Source of the DNA: Fomitopsis serialis
Lineage: Eukaryota > Basidiomycota > Agaricomycetes > Polyporales > Fomitopsidaceae
DNA: 64,000 nt
Direction: 5' to 3'
Assembly: GCF_022376445.1 (NCBI RefSeq)
Contig: NW_025955088.1
Span: 1 to 64,000, forward strand
Below are positions 1-11,552 of the stretch, in pieces (position 1 is the first letter of the stretch; each line of letters begins with the position of its first letter). The notes beneath the pieces were generated by a model. It did no database searches. It was not told the origin of the DNA and was given only the letters and a program-made list of their open reading frames with translations. Made by a program: the position numbers and the translations under genes.

Positions 1-1380
1 TATCCGGCTCGTGTTAGGGAATGCAACAGATGAGGCAAGGTGGTCGGAGATGTACGCGCGGTTGTGCCGCAAGATGATGGAGCAGATTAGCCCGAAGGTT
101 CAGGACGAGGGTATCAAGAACGCGGAAGGCAAACCCATTGCGGGTAGTCAGCTCTTCCGTAAATATCTCCTCAACCGGTGCCAGGAAGACTTCGAGCACG
201 GATGGGCTGCGAAGGAAAGCATTGCCGCGGCCGCAGCCACTAAGGCCACCGAGGACCGGGCTGCCAAGGTCGCCGCTGAGAAGGACGAGGATGGCGAGGC
301 TGCACTGCATTCAGAAGAATACTATGCTGTACAGAAGGCGAAGCGGCAACTTCTCGGTCTTATCAAGTTCCTCGGTGAGCTGTTCAAGCTGCAGCTGCTC
401 AGGGGGCGGCGTGTCATGCACGAATGTGTCAAGAAGCTATTGGGTGACATTGAGTTGAATTCCGATGGGAGGGAGGAGGAGATCGAGAGTCTCTGCAAGC
501 TCCTCACGTCCGTCGGCAAGTCGCTTGACACGCCGAGCGCCCGTGCGCATATGGATCCTTACTTCGCGCGCATGAAGGAGTTGACGAAGAATGGGAACGT
601 TAACTCACGTAGTATGCAGTTTATGCTTCTCGTGAGTAATTCCTAAGTCAGATAAGTGCTCGCGTCTAACACCCCTACAGGATCTCGTCGAGTTGCGCGA
701 ACGCAAGTGGGTACCGCGTAAGCTGTCTGCCGCTCCGTCCGTTGATAGCAAAGCCCCTTCGCCCTTTGCCTCGTCTCACTTCGACAAGTTTAGCAAAACC
801 AACTCCATGACCCTTGGCCCTACGGGCGTGTTTGCGAAGGAGAGGAGCAAGCGCGGATCCTCGTCATTGTCAAGGGGCTCGAATATGTTCTCCAAGCTGA
901 TGGAGATCCCCGAGCTCGCCGCAGAGGCTGCAACCGCACAACCTGGCCGACCTCCAAGCCGCGAGACTAGTGTCGATCTTGGCTGCGCTGGCGTACCTCA
1001 GGCTGCCAGTGAGGCTACGCCACAGCGTAGGAAGGCCAACCCGCTTCCGCGTACTTTGCCTCACCGCGGCGAGACGTTGAGCCTCTCGACATCGGAAGAA
1101 TTGGACACCACTGCACCATTGGTCTCTGATGAGGAGGCAAAGACCCGCGTTGGCGAAGACTCGAAAGAGGTCTTCAGCATCCGCGATGTGACGAGGTTGG
1201 GGTATACTTCAGCAAGCTCCCTTCAGAGCCCCGATGGCGACTCGTCGACAAGCTTGTGAAGCCCGCTACACCTTCGAGTCGGAAGGGCTTCACACCGGCC
1301 GCGGAGGTCCTTGACGCCATTGTCATTGACGCACCAATGGGACTCGACCTGATGGCGAACATGACGAGGAGCGACGGACC
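1..1380 (+). pseudogene. eIF4G 3' part, frameshifted (partial at window edge)
   Basis: This is the scaffold subunit of the eIF4F translation-initiation complex. The first exon (to about 630) carries the MIF4G repeat region, with motifs RWSEMYARLCRKMMEQ, GSQLFRKYLLNRCQEDFE and SLCKLLTSVGKSLDTP. A short intron (about 631-680) joins it to DLVELRERKW, the usual end of MIF4G. A Ser/Pro-rich linker follows, then the start of the MA3 region (KEVFSIRD). Just after RDVT, near 1190, the frame is lost and stops at 1257-1259. The next frame continues the family sequence with VYFSKLPSEPRWRLVDKLV and runs to a stop at about 1387. One missing base explains the break. The remaining MA3 region is also short and degenerate. 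The 5' part lies outside the window. It is either a decayed copy of eIF4G or a gene with a sequencing error; I favour a pseudogene because the tail also differs from the family. Confidence 0.7.
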
Positions 1381-2379
1381 CGGCTTGTGAGCGAGTCCAT
1401 GGACGGTGATACGTTGATTAGCCTGCTAGCATACCAACAGTACGTTTTCTGCTTCGTTCGTGGTTCGTGCCTGCAATGATCTGCATCCTGTTATCATTCC
1501 ACGCACGTCTGCGCTGGCTATCCTGCATCCACAATGTGCAACATCCATAGCTCACTGGGATACACATTCAGAGCTTCGTTTCTTTCTTCCGCAACTAGCT
1601 GTGTGACTGTTAAACCCAGAAAGTGTTGCGGCATGGGCGAGTTGGCGACGAAGATGGCGGTATTATACCGGCCATATACACGCAGTTGGCTGCGCGACGA
1701 TTCGAGTCCGCAGCACGCCCTGCTCAACGACTGCGTGACGACTGCACACCAGGTTTGTTGAATGCAAGCAGAGTGTTCACGTACGTACAACCAGTGCGGA
1801 CGGGACTGCAGTCAGCGACTGCTGATTAATGTGTTTGTTTAGCCGGATGGAGCACACATTGAGGCTCAGGCGTACCAGATGTTTCGACGCATGGCTTCTG
1901 CGAGCCAGTCGCGCCACCACCCAACGGGGCCGGTGACCCATGATGTCGTTCGAGTTTCAAACCCACTACAGTGCGGGAAGATCCTACACATCGCAGTTCA
2001 TTGATGCAGTAAACAACGACGAATCGGTGATGTTTTGGTCGAGTGTCTCTGCTCCTCATGGACAAGTCCGGCGTAGGCAGAAAGCGCATTGCAGAGACAT
2101 GCACATGTCCGGGCGGTCGCACACGAGCCGAGACTGGTATGTTGAGGTGGCATGTCGCTGTCCAGTGTTCAATCAGCCATGCCTACAACACATGCGATGG
2201 AGCCTGCTCGACCAAAGGTGTTGTCAACAACGTCAGGTAGTAGGTGAATGATAATCGTGGCGACTGCTAGGTGAGACCTTAAACTCACCAGTGAACCTTG
2301 AGATTTTCGAGCGCACTGGCCATCACAGTGGGAGTCTTCTTGCGACATCAAGCCACAAATGCGATATATCTGGAGAATA
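1381..2379. other. gene-free stretch
   Basis: Only short ORFs occur on both strands. None shows a recognisable motif or a convincing splice-linked frame. I see no gene here. Confidence 0.5.
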
Positions 2380-2552
2380 TTCTTGAAAGAATGAAGGTGA
2401 GGATCGAGGCGATGTTCAAGCCAGTGTGGCCACGGTTTCCCAGCAACTGAGCCACTACGCTTACGTAAGCCTGCTACAACCCAGGATTGAACTCGATCGA
2501 TAACTACTACTTACTACTATTAGTACAGCACATTAACTCGGACGACTTCGTA

Positions 2553-3815
2553 TCATACCGTCTCCTGCGGACGCCCGACGAGCTTCACGTTGCTGACCCC
2601 CTGCTTGAGCTTCTCAAGTCCAGCAATAATGCCCTCTAACCCGTTTGGCAGCACCTCCACGGGGTTCGGCTATGGGCAGGTGAGTCGTCAGCACTGAATA
2701 CAGCACGTCGCGATCGCTTGGCAACACCCACCTTAACCACACCCTCTTCCAGCAGAACAGTTATCTTCGAATACAGACTCGCCCCTAGCCTTCGGTTTCC
2801 CGGGACGTTCGTGTTCCCGTATGGATAGACAATTCGCTTATCGTCCGTCTTGTTCTCTATAGCGCTGGGCAAGACGAGGACGAGCGTCCCGCCGGAAGCG
2901 ACGATTGCATAGGCGACGTTCTGCGTCTCGGACTCGGAGATGGCGTCGAACACAACCCTGATAGGTGCCAAAGTGATCTTCTTGACCTCCGCGATCAGGG
3001 TGGCATCCGGGAGGTTACGATCGAGGACGTGCGTCGCGCCCAGGTTCTTCAGATACTCAGCGTTGTGGAGGGAAGCCGTCGCGATGATGGGGCGGAAGCC
3101 AGCGAGTTTCGCGAGCTGGATGACTGGAAGAGTGTTAGAAGCAAGCGAGTGAGGGCATGTTCAATCTTCGTACCGTATTGACCGACGGAACTAGCACCGC
3201 CGACGACGACTATAGGCTCTCCAGCGTACAACGCGCGTCCGCCGTCTTCCCAAGGCGGGAAGAGGCCTACGCTACCGGTAACTGCTCCCTCGTGAAACAG
3301 TCCTATGGCTGCGGTCGCCAAGCCGAGCGGGATCGTTGCAGCTTGGTCGAAAGAGAGGTTGTCCGGAATCTGTGGGCCAATTGGTGAGCACAATCCACTG
3401 TTCGTCGTGAGGCTCTGCACCTTTCCAGTCGCATTGGCGTATCCGAGCTTGTATTGCTGGAAGGTTGAATGCTCATTGACACCGTACAGACCGTTTGTCA
3501 GCCTGCAGACGAGTGGTTAGTTCAAGTGAGCAAGGAAGTGATATCAAAGAGAACTGCGCACACTCGGTCTCCCTTCTTGAGGTTTGTGACGCCCTCGCCC
3601 ACCTCCTCGACGTTGCCTGCGGCGTCACCACCGAGGATTGCGGGGAAGTGCTCGATGAAGATGCCCCATGCTGGGATCTTCCAGTCGACGGGGTTAAGTG
3701 CCGTCGACTGGACCTTGATGAGAACTTCTCCCGGACCAGGCTTGGGCACGGGGGCTGACGCGACTGCGAATGGCCCGTGCTTGGACAGCAGGTGAACCAC
3801 TTTCTGCTGCGACAT
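2553..3815 (-). CDS. zinc-independent MDR reductase, copy A (enoyl/quinone reductase-like)
   Basis: A medium-chain dehydrogenase/reductase of the trans-enoyl reductase/quinone oxidoreductase type, expected to use NADPH to reduce an activated double bond in the cytosol. The substrate cannot be read. The N-terminal GroES-like fold has [22 protein letters not shown]. The Rossmann cofactor site is [13 protein letters not shown]. The Cys/His zinc ligands of classical alcohol dehydrogenases are absent. There are five exons. The V of GDRV is split across intron 1, and the last exon starts [13 protein letters not shown] and ends with PQETV. The start is the ATG of MSQQKVV, supported by the same start in copies B and C. 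The frame is open throughout, so the copy looks functional. It is the inverted partner of copy B. The upstream region and TATA box are shared with B and C. Confidence 0.85.
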
Positions 3816-3890
3816 CGTTGGTGAGTCCTATGTGTAACGGTTGGTGGTAAAGTGATAGTGGGGCCATGAGGAAACGGAATTCACGCTGGG

Positions 3891-3900
3891 TCATATATAG
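3891..3900 (-). promoter_or_regulatory. TATA box of reductase copy A
   Basis: A CTATATATGA-type TATA element lies about 80 bp upstream of the copy A start codon. The same element, preceded by CTCGCT and followed by GACC, occurs at the same distance before copies B and C, which supports it as the core promoter. Confidence 0.6.
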
Positions 3901-5080
3901 AGCGAGCGAGAGGTTGGGAGGGAGAACAGATCTACACAATAATACTCCGGCCCCGGCCAAAGCGATCCTCATGCTGACGCCATCTCATCTCAGCCCTAGG
4001 CTGTGTCGACATACTAAGGTTGATGGAGAGTCGACCGCAGTGACGCAGCTGCTCGAAGTCTGGGCTGACCAAGCAGCATCGATGGCGTATCGAGGAGTCG
4101 AAGCCATTGCCAAATGCCGCACCCCTCTTGATCGAAGCCCTTGCCCAGCCTTGCCCCTCCCTCCCAGTGTCATGATGCATACCGGATGCCACGGGTTTCG
4201 TGGTATTCTTCGCCCCAGTCGCTCCGAATAATGGTGTTTGATAGTAACAAGGTAAGAATGGCTCCGTGCCTCTATCCACAGACTACTTAGCTGGGAGCGA
4301 TACTCAAGGCTGCTCATAGCCCTTAAGTTGCTACGTTTAGATCCAAGTTATCTGACCAGGTGCGGCCGACGCTAGATTTCCTACTGCCTCTCTCGCAGCG
4401 ACATGCCCGCTCATTTTGGCCTAGCCTGAAGGTGAGCACACAGTGTGAAATAACCACTGGCGATCGCCATCTGATGGGGAATCTTATTCAGCCAATTTGT
4501 CCTCTGTCACTTTAGTCAGCGCACTGGTCGCCAGTGAGTGAAACTCGTATGGACGGCGAACTCCAACCTCTGGTCAGTGCGCGCAGTGAAGGTCTGCGTT
4601 GAACTTCTGACATGCACTCGGTATCTCGCAAGATACGCGCTAGGTACCGTCACGGTCACCTCAATGCATTCACTCCCTAAGCTGGTGACTCTGCGCATTC
4701 AGGCTCACCATTCTGCGCTTCTGTTGCAGTTGCAGTCAAGGGCGTGGACTCAACTGAGGTGTTGCCGATTACACGTCATATGTGAAGTTGGTGAATTGGT
4801 AAGCCTTCCTGTAGAATGACTCATCATGCATGCAGGTCGCTCACAATCATGGAATCTACTCAAGGATCGCGGAAACATCATTGTTAGTAATATGCTGCAA
4901 CAAATCCACCTTCGAATCCGGTGCACGCGACCAAGCATATCTAGGCACTCAAGTCCGCTGATATGCGCATTCACGTTGGTGTTGTCCCTGTTCAGTACGT
5001 TCGTTCATTCTTGACACGTATACCGGTTGATAGAGGTTATGAGTCGTAGCGAGGCTGCCATGACATGCCCAGAAGTCTCC

Positions 5081-6126
5081 TGGTTCAACACAACTTGAAT
5101 AGGGATAGCGGGGAAGTGTCGCCTGTTCGCTGGTCAGACTCGCAGCTCTTGCGACAGGGAAAGCGCCGTTTCAAAGGTTTGAAGACGACGACAGCACGGC
5201 TCAGACTTCTACGAATTGCGTGACAGATAAAGGATCCTGCCATTCGATGTCTCATTCACCGTCACGAGAGGACTTTTGCCAGTTAACAAAGGAAATCCTC
5301 CGCCGGCGTCAAAGTCGTCCGACCAACTTGCTAGTCAACGAGATGAGTCGTCTGGCCTAGACGCAATCTGCAGAGCATTGTCATGAAAAAGGGCGGGGAA
5401 CAGCCTCAAGACCTGAGCATTCTGATCCTACACTGGCAGTTGTTCGCCCGCCGTCGAGACTCGCGAGGTGACTGTACGGGCCTAAGTATACGTCGGGTAT
5501 CAAGTATTGGTGCCAGGGCTCAGGGATGAGCGTCCACGATGACTCCTTGTCGATGCTTTTCTATGACATAGTGATACTCATACTTGCCTTCGAGTCTGGA
5601 ACCCAGCTTGCACACGCAGAATGTTGGTCCAGTGTACAACGCCGATGGCTTCTCCGGGGGTAGAGCGCCCAGCCACGCTGTCGCCTAAAAAGGCAATTCA
5701 TCGTCGTTCGCCAACTTGAACGCCGCGCGCCACCACCACCTCCTCGTCCCTCGCAGTCGCCGCGGAGTCTACCCTTCGCAACACTTCTCATATTCACCCT
5801 GTCTCCCATACCCCTATCTACATTGAACTGGCGGTCCCGCAGGGTGTAATTCCAGGGAGATTGGCGTGGAAGGAATTCTTGAAGGCCCACCCGAACGTCA
5901 GGATTAAACATCTCCGCGACCTTGATGCAAGCCCTCCCTCAACGTCGACAACGTGAGCGCATCCTTCATTAAATACCGCATATTAGGACATCATCGTACA
6001 CCACCGTGCTCTCTCGCTCGTTCTTTCTCTTGCCTTGCTGAGCTGTGATAGCATCAGTGACACGACCGACTCTGTCGCTCCCCCTATCAGACTGAAGCTA
6101 CTGAAGACCCAACTCCACCCGCTGAG
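5081..6126. other. remnant stretch inside left arm
   Basis: No intact gene is seen. The part at 5641-5740 matches the blocks before copies B (15590-15670) and C (18365-18480) in reverse-complement. The part at 5860-5945 (plus strand) encodes a WKEFLKAHPNVR..LRDLDA fragment that matches the end of the unrecognised gene at 14.35-15.26 kb. It is best read as the eroded left copy of that gene. Confidence 0.5.
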
Positions 6127-7304
6127 TTGTTCTATACTGGCAGGTATCAATCCCTTGCACCTGGAACGTCACGTTTATCCAATGGAAGACACTGCCGGCC
6201 GGATGGAAAGATTCGTACGCACATGCTTCCGGAGAGTCGCGGCTTCTTCGGTAACCTCCTCAAGTTTATGTCGGAGACACTCCGCGTTATCAGCACGTAT
6301 GAAATGGCAATCGATGTGAGGCTGCCGGTCTGCGAATTTCCTGAACGCGTTGAGCAGCACCTTGCTACAATCTATCTCTCGCTTTTTCGTCGTCATTACA
6401 ACGTCAACGATGCGGACGTTGGCGCCCAATGAGTTTTACGGTCTGCTGGAGGAGACATGCAAACAGGTCGTATCCCACTGGGACACCCAGAAGATGCTCT
6501 ACCAGAAAGGCCCCACGCCGACACAGCTTCGTGAGCAATTCGCGGTCACACTAGTCCAGGTGGCTCTGTCGCGGCTAGGAATCGATTGGAGACACTTCAT
6601 TCTGGTCCGTAACTCTGATAAAGCAACTGCTGGTTTACTGACGACAGTGCGTGTTTGTGGTAATATAGCCCTGGGTCGATCGCGACTCGGACAACGGAGA
6701 CCGCTGGCATGATATCATTTTGAGATGGACGACTCCAGGATTGGTACATGTTGTATGCTTTCAAGCCTGAGGTGGGTTCCTCGACGTTATGCGGATATCT
6801 CGGCCTGACGTCTAGACGGGTACAGTCCAGACGATGCAACCGGTTTCGGGACAGTACTCGACGTCAGGATTTGTTGATTGCATATCGACGTAAGTCCTAA
6901 CGGAATTACCACTTGACGACCCTGAACAGTTGACATTCCTAGCCGTAAGTATCTTCCCTGCTCGTTCGAATCCGCAGTGAGCGATTTGTGAACGTTCTGT
7001 ACAGTTCCGGAAGCCGTAGCGGACGGGAAGATGATGCACGTACCATATACACCTCCCGTGATGTACGGCTTATGCAACCTCGTATCCTTGCAGCTATCTC
7101 GTGTACGCCCACGATGCCATCTACTTCCTCGACGCCATCGACACCATTCAGGCCGAGATAAACGAGCAGAGCAAACGAGATAAGCAGGGCTGGGAGGCTT
7201 TGACACACCGCGACAAGTGCATGCACATGTTCACCAAGCATGCACGACCCTGGGCGAAGGGTTTGCATCAGATCCTCAACCCACACCAGTACCAGTGGAC
7301 GTGA
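6127..7304 (+). CDS. unrecognised duplicated gene, left copy
   Basis: I do not recognise the family. Coding blocks conserved with the inverted copy at 13.1-14.3 kb are LPESRGFFGNLLKFMSE and ISTYEMAIDV (about 6210-6315), then NEFYGLLEETCKQVVSHWD and LYQKGPTPTQLREQFAVTL (about 6428-6560), and a last exon with YLVYAHDAIYFLDAIDTIQ and THRDKCMHMFTKHARPWAKGLHQI ending at 7304. Conservation of residues but not of the intron-like gaps between them indicates a real spliced gene. Middle exons (6600-7090) could not be joined with confidence. Start and splice sites are uncertain, and either copy may be decaying. Confidence 0.45.
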
Positions 7305-7477
7305 CGGTATCGCGTTTGTCGAAGATGGATCGTGTGATTATGTACGATACTACGGAGTGCAATGTTTCAGGATTTGTTGCAGATCACAGCGAGAGCGGTC
7401 CCACTACACATAACTTCGCTCTAGCAAGTTCGATTGCAGCGACGTTGCTCACAACGACGAAGACGATCAGACTCGCT

Positions 7478-8589
7478 CTAGAGTGTGCTTGAGCGTACGA
7501 TCTCCCTATCTGCATTGATCTCCACGGCGAGCCCACGCCCTAACCATGGCGGCCGTCTTTGCACTCCCAACGCGTCAACGCCTCCCTCCGTGATGCCGTC
7601 CCCGAAGAAGACGTAGCCAGGGATGTAGCGATCCACGAACCTAGCAATCGACTCGCACTGAGCATGCCCCCACATCCGAGAGAAGACCAACTCACGCTTC
7701 CACCTGCTCGTCCGCCATGCCCCGCCCGCCGTTGAGCTCCTTCATGTGATGCTCCTGCTGCAGGCGCCACTTGTATATGTGCGAGTACGGGTGCGCCGTC
7801 TCCGGCTTGATCTGGCGTGAGGGTCGGCGGCGGCACCCCACAGAGACGTGCGCGGACGTGACGTACCTGGATGAAGGCGTCGAAGTGATCCCACCACTCG
7901 ATGTACGCCTGCAGGCGCTCATTCACGTCTGCGATGTCCTCCTTCCTGAAGCCCCGCCGCCGGAGGAAGTCCGCATCGAGGTCGGGCACGGGCCGCGTCC
8001 ACCGCCGATCGATTTCGTCTGCGCTTACCGGGTAGAACCCAGTACACCAACCCTCGAAGATGACGATGTCGAGCGGGGCGCGGACGGTGGTCCCCTCTGG
8101 CTCGCGATCGCCCTCTCCGCCGTGGAGGCTCTTGTCGAATCGCGGGAGCACCACTTCATCTCCGTATGCGCCGCCGTTGATTCGCTTCAGCTTGTGGAGG
8201 ATGTCGCTGCCCAGCGGGACGTCATGCGTGCCGGGCTGGCCGCGCCCGCGGAGGAGGCCGTTACCCGGATTCGCAGCGGCAAGGGCTGTGAGGCCGGCGT
8301 GCGGGAGATAGAGGTCATCGATCGAGAGCACCGAGACAGAGAGGGAGTGAGGTGAGGCGGCGAGCGCATCACGCAGGCGCATGGTAAGGAACGTCTTTCC
8401 GCTCCCCTGAGGACCTTGCACCCCGACCATCAATGGTGGGACCCTCTGTCCGTCGGCGAAGCGTGCTCGGAAGTGGGTGAGCTGCGAGAGGACATGCTGT
8501 CGCATGAGCTCGACCGCTGGCGGCTCCGAATCGTTGCTTGGCTGTTGTCCGTCAGTGCTACAAGCTCTCTGCGGTGATTGTACGCACAT
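7478..8589 (-). CDS. D-glycerate 3-kinase
   Basis: A P-loop kinase of the GLYK/Tda10 family, which phosphorylates D-glycerate to 3-phosphoglycerate at the end of photorespiration-like or serine/glyoxylate salvage. The Walker A motif is GVQGPQGSGKT near residue 58. It is followed by VLSIDDLYLPH and VIFEGWCTGF, both typical of the family. There are three exons. The first ends at FDAFIQ. The second runs IKPETAHPYSHIYKWRLQQE to DEQVEA. The third starts FVDRYIPGYVFFGDGI and ends at the stop 7478-7480. The start is the first ATG of the frame; a later start near MRQHVLSQL is possible. It is the first of four conserved genes between the arms of the inverted duplication and is transcribed divergently from RER1. 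Confidence 0.85.
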
Positions 8590-9386
8590 TTGACATCCTT
8601 AGCACGGCGCGTGTGGGTGTGAGAGATCAACGTTGTCGACTCCGGATGCCTACGACGATTGACGCGGGTAGCATATATAGACTGGCCGTCCAGGTGAGAG
8701 GGCTGCAGAGAACCGGGTCGTCGATTCCGTCGTTCCGCCCCCGTGCCGAGGCCTGCTCAGATGACTGTCAGTGCCACCGTCCGTCGCCCAGGAGAGACGT
8801 GCGATGTATGCTGTTTTTGGTGCGAGCTAGCTTTGCTCACCGAACATTATCGAGCGGGTCGGATGAGTCACGATGTTGCACGTTGCTGGGCGAGCCTGGC
8901 AGTGTATGGTATATGCGCACCGAATGTGTACACCGACAACACAGGGAGCCCGCTCGGGAAATGAAGGATACAGTAGATGTTAGACTCATCCTGAAGAATC
9001 TTAGAGCCCGAGAAGCGATATACATTGCCAGTCGTCGCGATACATAGTGCCCAAGACTTCGACGTCGAGGTCGAAGAAGGGGAAGAAAGGTGTTCAGTAG
9101 TAAGTTGGCTGTACGGTCAATGAAAGTAAGTAAGTGAGCATACACAATTAGTGATAGTAGCTTGTTTGGACTACATCGGAGCTCGAAGATAATGAACAAA
9201 TCAAACAGCGGTATTCGAATCCCGCAAGCAAGAGGTCGTACCCTACATACTCCGCCCCCGCGGCAGCGCAGTGCCACGAATCCTGCAGTGCTTCACTTTG
9301 GCAGACCGCGTACAACTCTCTTCCCCTGCCAGCTCCTCCTCCTTCCCGCCCACCGTCTTCTGTGACAGGAAACACACGGCAGCGCA
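8590..9386. promoter_or_regulatory. divergent intergenic region, glycerate kinase / RER1
   Basis: About 800 bp with no coding signal must carry both promoters. CATATATAGACTGG at about 8670 is a TATA-like site about 85 bp before the glycerate kinase start. No other element could be named. Confidence 0.4.
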
Positions 9387-10269
9387 ATGATGAACTCTAA
9401 CGAACCAAGCACCCCCGGTGTCGCGAACGTCTCGATGAAGCTCAACGACGCGCAGCGGCAGTACCAGCAGCTCCTCGACCGCATCACGCCGTTCGTCCTC
9501 TACAGATGGCTCGGTTCTGCAGGACTTCTCTCGGTGTTTCTGCTGCGAATTGTGTTTTCTCAAGGGGTGAGTAGCCTGTTCGTGTTCAGCGAAGGGCGTC
9601 GCTGATATAGTGCGGGCGCTCGTGTCCAGTGGTATATTGGTGCGTTGTATTGAGATGGTAGAGCGACGTCCGGGCACTAACTATGGGCTTGCTTGTTCTG
9701 CAGTATGCTGTACGTCCATCTTATGAGATAGGCCCTCGCGCCCCCGCTCACTCCGCGAACAGACGCACACGCAATATACATCCTCAACCTCCTCCTCGCC
9801 TTCCTGCAGCCAAAATTCGACCCGTCTCTACAAGACGACCTGCTCGCGGACGAGATCGAGGGGGGTGGCGAGGACTCGGGCGAGTCGCTGCCCTCCCAGC
9901 GCGACGACGAGTTCCGGCCGTTCGTGCGGCGGCTGCCAGAGTGGCAGTTCTGGTGCGTGTTCCCGGGCCTGCTCCATGTCAGTGTGATAGAACGGAATTC
10001 CGGGCGACAGGCTGTCCTCGACGCGCGCGACGGTGATCGCGCTGTTCTGCACGTTCTCGGAGGCGTTCGACGTGCCGGTCTACTGGCCGATCCTCGTCAT
10101 ATACTTCTTCGTCCTCTTCGCGCTCACCATGCGCAGGCAAATACAGTGAGTCGCCCCGCGTCCGCCCGATTTATCCTCGTGGCTCAGCTGGCATTTTCGC
10201 AGACATATGATCAAGTACAAGTACATCCCCTTCGACATCGGTCGGAAAGTACGCTATGGCAGCCACTAG
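9387..10269 (+). CDS. RER1: RER1, Golgi-to-ER retrieval receptor
   Basis: A four-span membrane protein of the early Golgi that returns ER membrane proteins through COPI vesicles. It has six exons: 9387-9566, 9630-9639, 9704-9709, 9763-9952, 10011-10145 and 10203-10269. They sum to 588 bases, 195 residues, the family's usual size. The second and third exons are microexons of 10 and 6 bases that supply the WYIVCYA stretch. Family landmarks are [81 protein letters not shown] and [15 protein letters not shown]. The basic C-terminal tail matches the COPI-binding tail of the family. Two ATGs stand in tandem at the start, and the first is taken. Confidence 0.93.
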
Positions 10270-10545
10270 TATATGGGCTTAATGGATGGCGAGCGATGGA
10301 TGGGGCCGAGGCGGCGGGCTGTGGGTCGGCTTTTTGCTTCCTGCGCACATGTCATTTCGAGAGATATGAACGCGGGAAGCTTGTATACCTCTGTGTGCTA
10401 AGTGAACAGCAAGTGGATGCAAGGCATCATACGAAGACGAGCAAGGGTAATAGTTTACATCCGTGAGCAACAGCCTCGATAGCAAAGACAGCAAAGTGAT
10501 TTCAAAGATCCGAGTCCGTTCGCGTTCAACTCCAGAGCCCAAGAC

Positions 10546-11552
10546 TCAGAACAAGAACGGAATGACCGCCTTGCGCTCCTTCGGATAGTCCGGGAAACGG
10601 GCGTGGTACCACTTATGGCCCTTCCACGCCCTCGGGAGCATCAAGCACACCTCGGCCATCAGGAATACCCACGGCGGGGCGACCGTCGCGAGGAAGTCCG
10701 CGCCCGACGCGAGCGACGGCGGTGGGGCCGCCGCAAGCGCGAACCCGAGCCACTCACACCACTCGCAGAAGTAGTTCGGGTACGAGAGGAGGCGGTAGAG
10801 GTAGCCGTGCGGGATGGCGTAGTGCTCCTGCTTCCGGCGCGCGTCGCGCGACCCGGGCGGGGGCGACGCGCGCGCCTTGCCCTTCGCCTTGGCGGTGCGC
10901 CGGATGTTGAGGAGGACCTCGTCGTGGAGGATGTTCCCCGCGAGGCCGGCAGCCCATAGGGCGACGCCCGCCCAGAACGCCGGGCGCGCGAAGGCGCCAG
11001 CGAGGTACGCTTGCGCGGCGGGCGAGGAGAGGTACGCGCCGAGGAGGCTGCCGTTCGTGAGGTTGAAGCAGAGCGCGAAGAGGGGCACGATGAAGTGCGA
11101 CTTGGAGCGGGAGGGCGTGCGCAGCGGCGAGACGAGCGCGCGGTTGAGGTAGTGCAGCAGGAGGAGCGCGGCGAGGAACGCGGGCGGGTGCGAGAGCGCG
11201 AGGGGCGGGTGCGCGCCTGGCGAGAGCGGGCTTTTGAGGAAGATGTAGGAGAAGGTGAGCGGGAAGACGAGCTCCATCGCTATCCATGCCTTGATCCCTG
11301 GAGTGCTGGCTGAGCACGGACACAGACTCTCGGATTCACTGCTCACCGTCCACCAGGAATATGCTGTCCTTCTTGAGCGAAAATCTCCCGAACGGCGCGT
11401 TGATGACGAAGGTCACCGGAGCGATGAGGGGCGGAAGAATTGCAAACCCCTTTCGTGCGACTGCGCATTACATGGAAGTCAGTTTCGGTCGGAATGCATA
11501 AACCGTACAACTTACTGTCATACCATATCCTCGCTTCCTCAGTGTTTTCCAT
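10546..11552 (-). CDS. 3-oxo-5-alpha-steroid 4-dehydrogenase (SRD5A/DET2-like)
   Basis: An integral membrane NADPH-dependent reductase of the steroid 5-alpha-reductase family, about 300 residues, expected in the ER. The exact substrate (sterol, polyprenol or other enone) cannot be assigned. It has three exons. The first is a short one (MENTEEARIWYD). The second runs GFAILPPLIAPVTFVINAPFGRF to FLVDG. The third is long, beginning GIKAWIAMELVFPLTFSYIFL. The C-terminal half has the catalytic and cofactor signature HGYLYRLLSYPNYFCEW and the closing HKWYHARFPDYPKERKAVIPFLF, canonical for SRD5A1-like proteins. Several hydrophobic segments lie between. The start is chosen because only this ATG gives a phase match at intron 1. 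It ends convergently, 276 bases from the RER1 stop. Confidence 0.87.

Larger units (their letters stand above)
2380..7304. repeat. left arm of large inverted duplication
   Basis: This arm holds reductase copy A (minus), its copied upstream region (to about 5080), a short shared block at 5641-5945 and an unrecognised gene (plus, 6.1-7.3 kb). The same order occurs in reverse-complement at 13.07-18.07 kb. Matching landmarks read directly include the flank at 4440-5075, the CCTTTTTAGGCGA-type block at about 5690, the WKEFLKAHPNVR coding fragment at 5860-5945, and THRDKCMHMF at 7.2 kb against THRDKCMYLF at 13.15 kb. Similarity is patchy, so the event is not recent. Confidence 0.75.

Noticed and set aside
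1534..1829. Short ORFs on both strands, one with a protein-like stretch
   Set aside because: No neighbouring exons, no domain and no repeat elsewhere in the window; not enough to call a gene.
9180..9240. TTCGAAT motif resembling a tRNA T-loop
   Set aside because: The arms around it do not pair as a T-stem, and no acceptor, D or anticodon arm could be formed on either strand.
10754..11323. 189-codon frame within the 5-alpha-reductase-like gene
   Set aside because: Overlapping out-of-frame shadow with Arg/Ala/Pro-rich composition.
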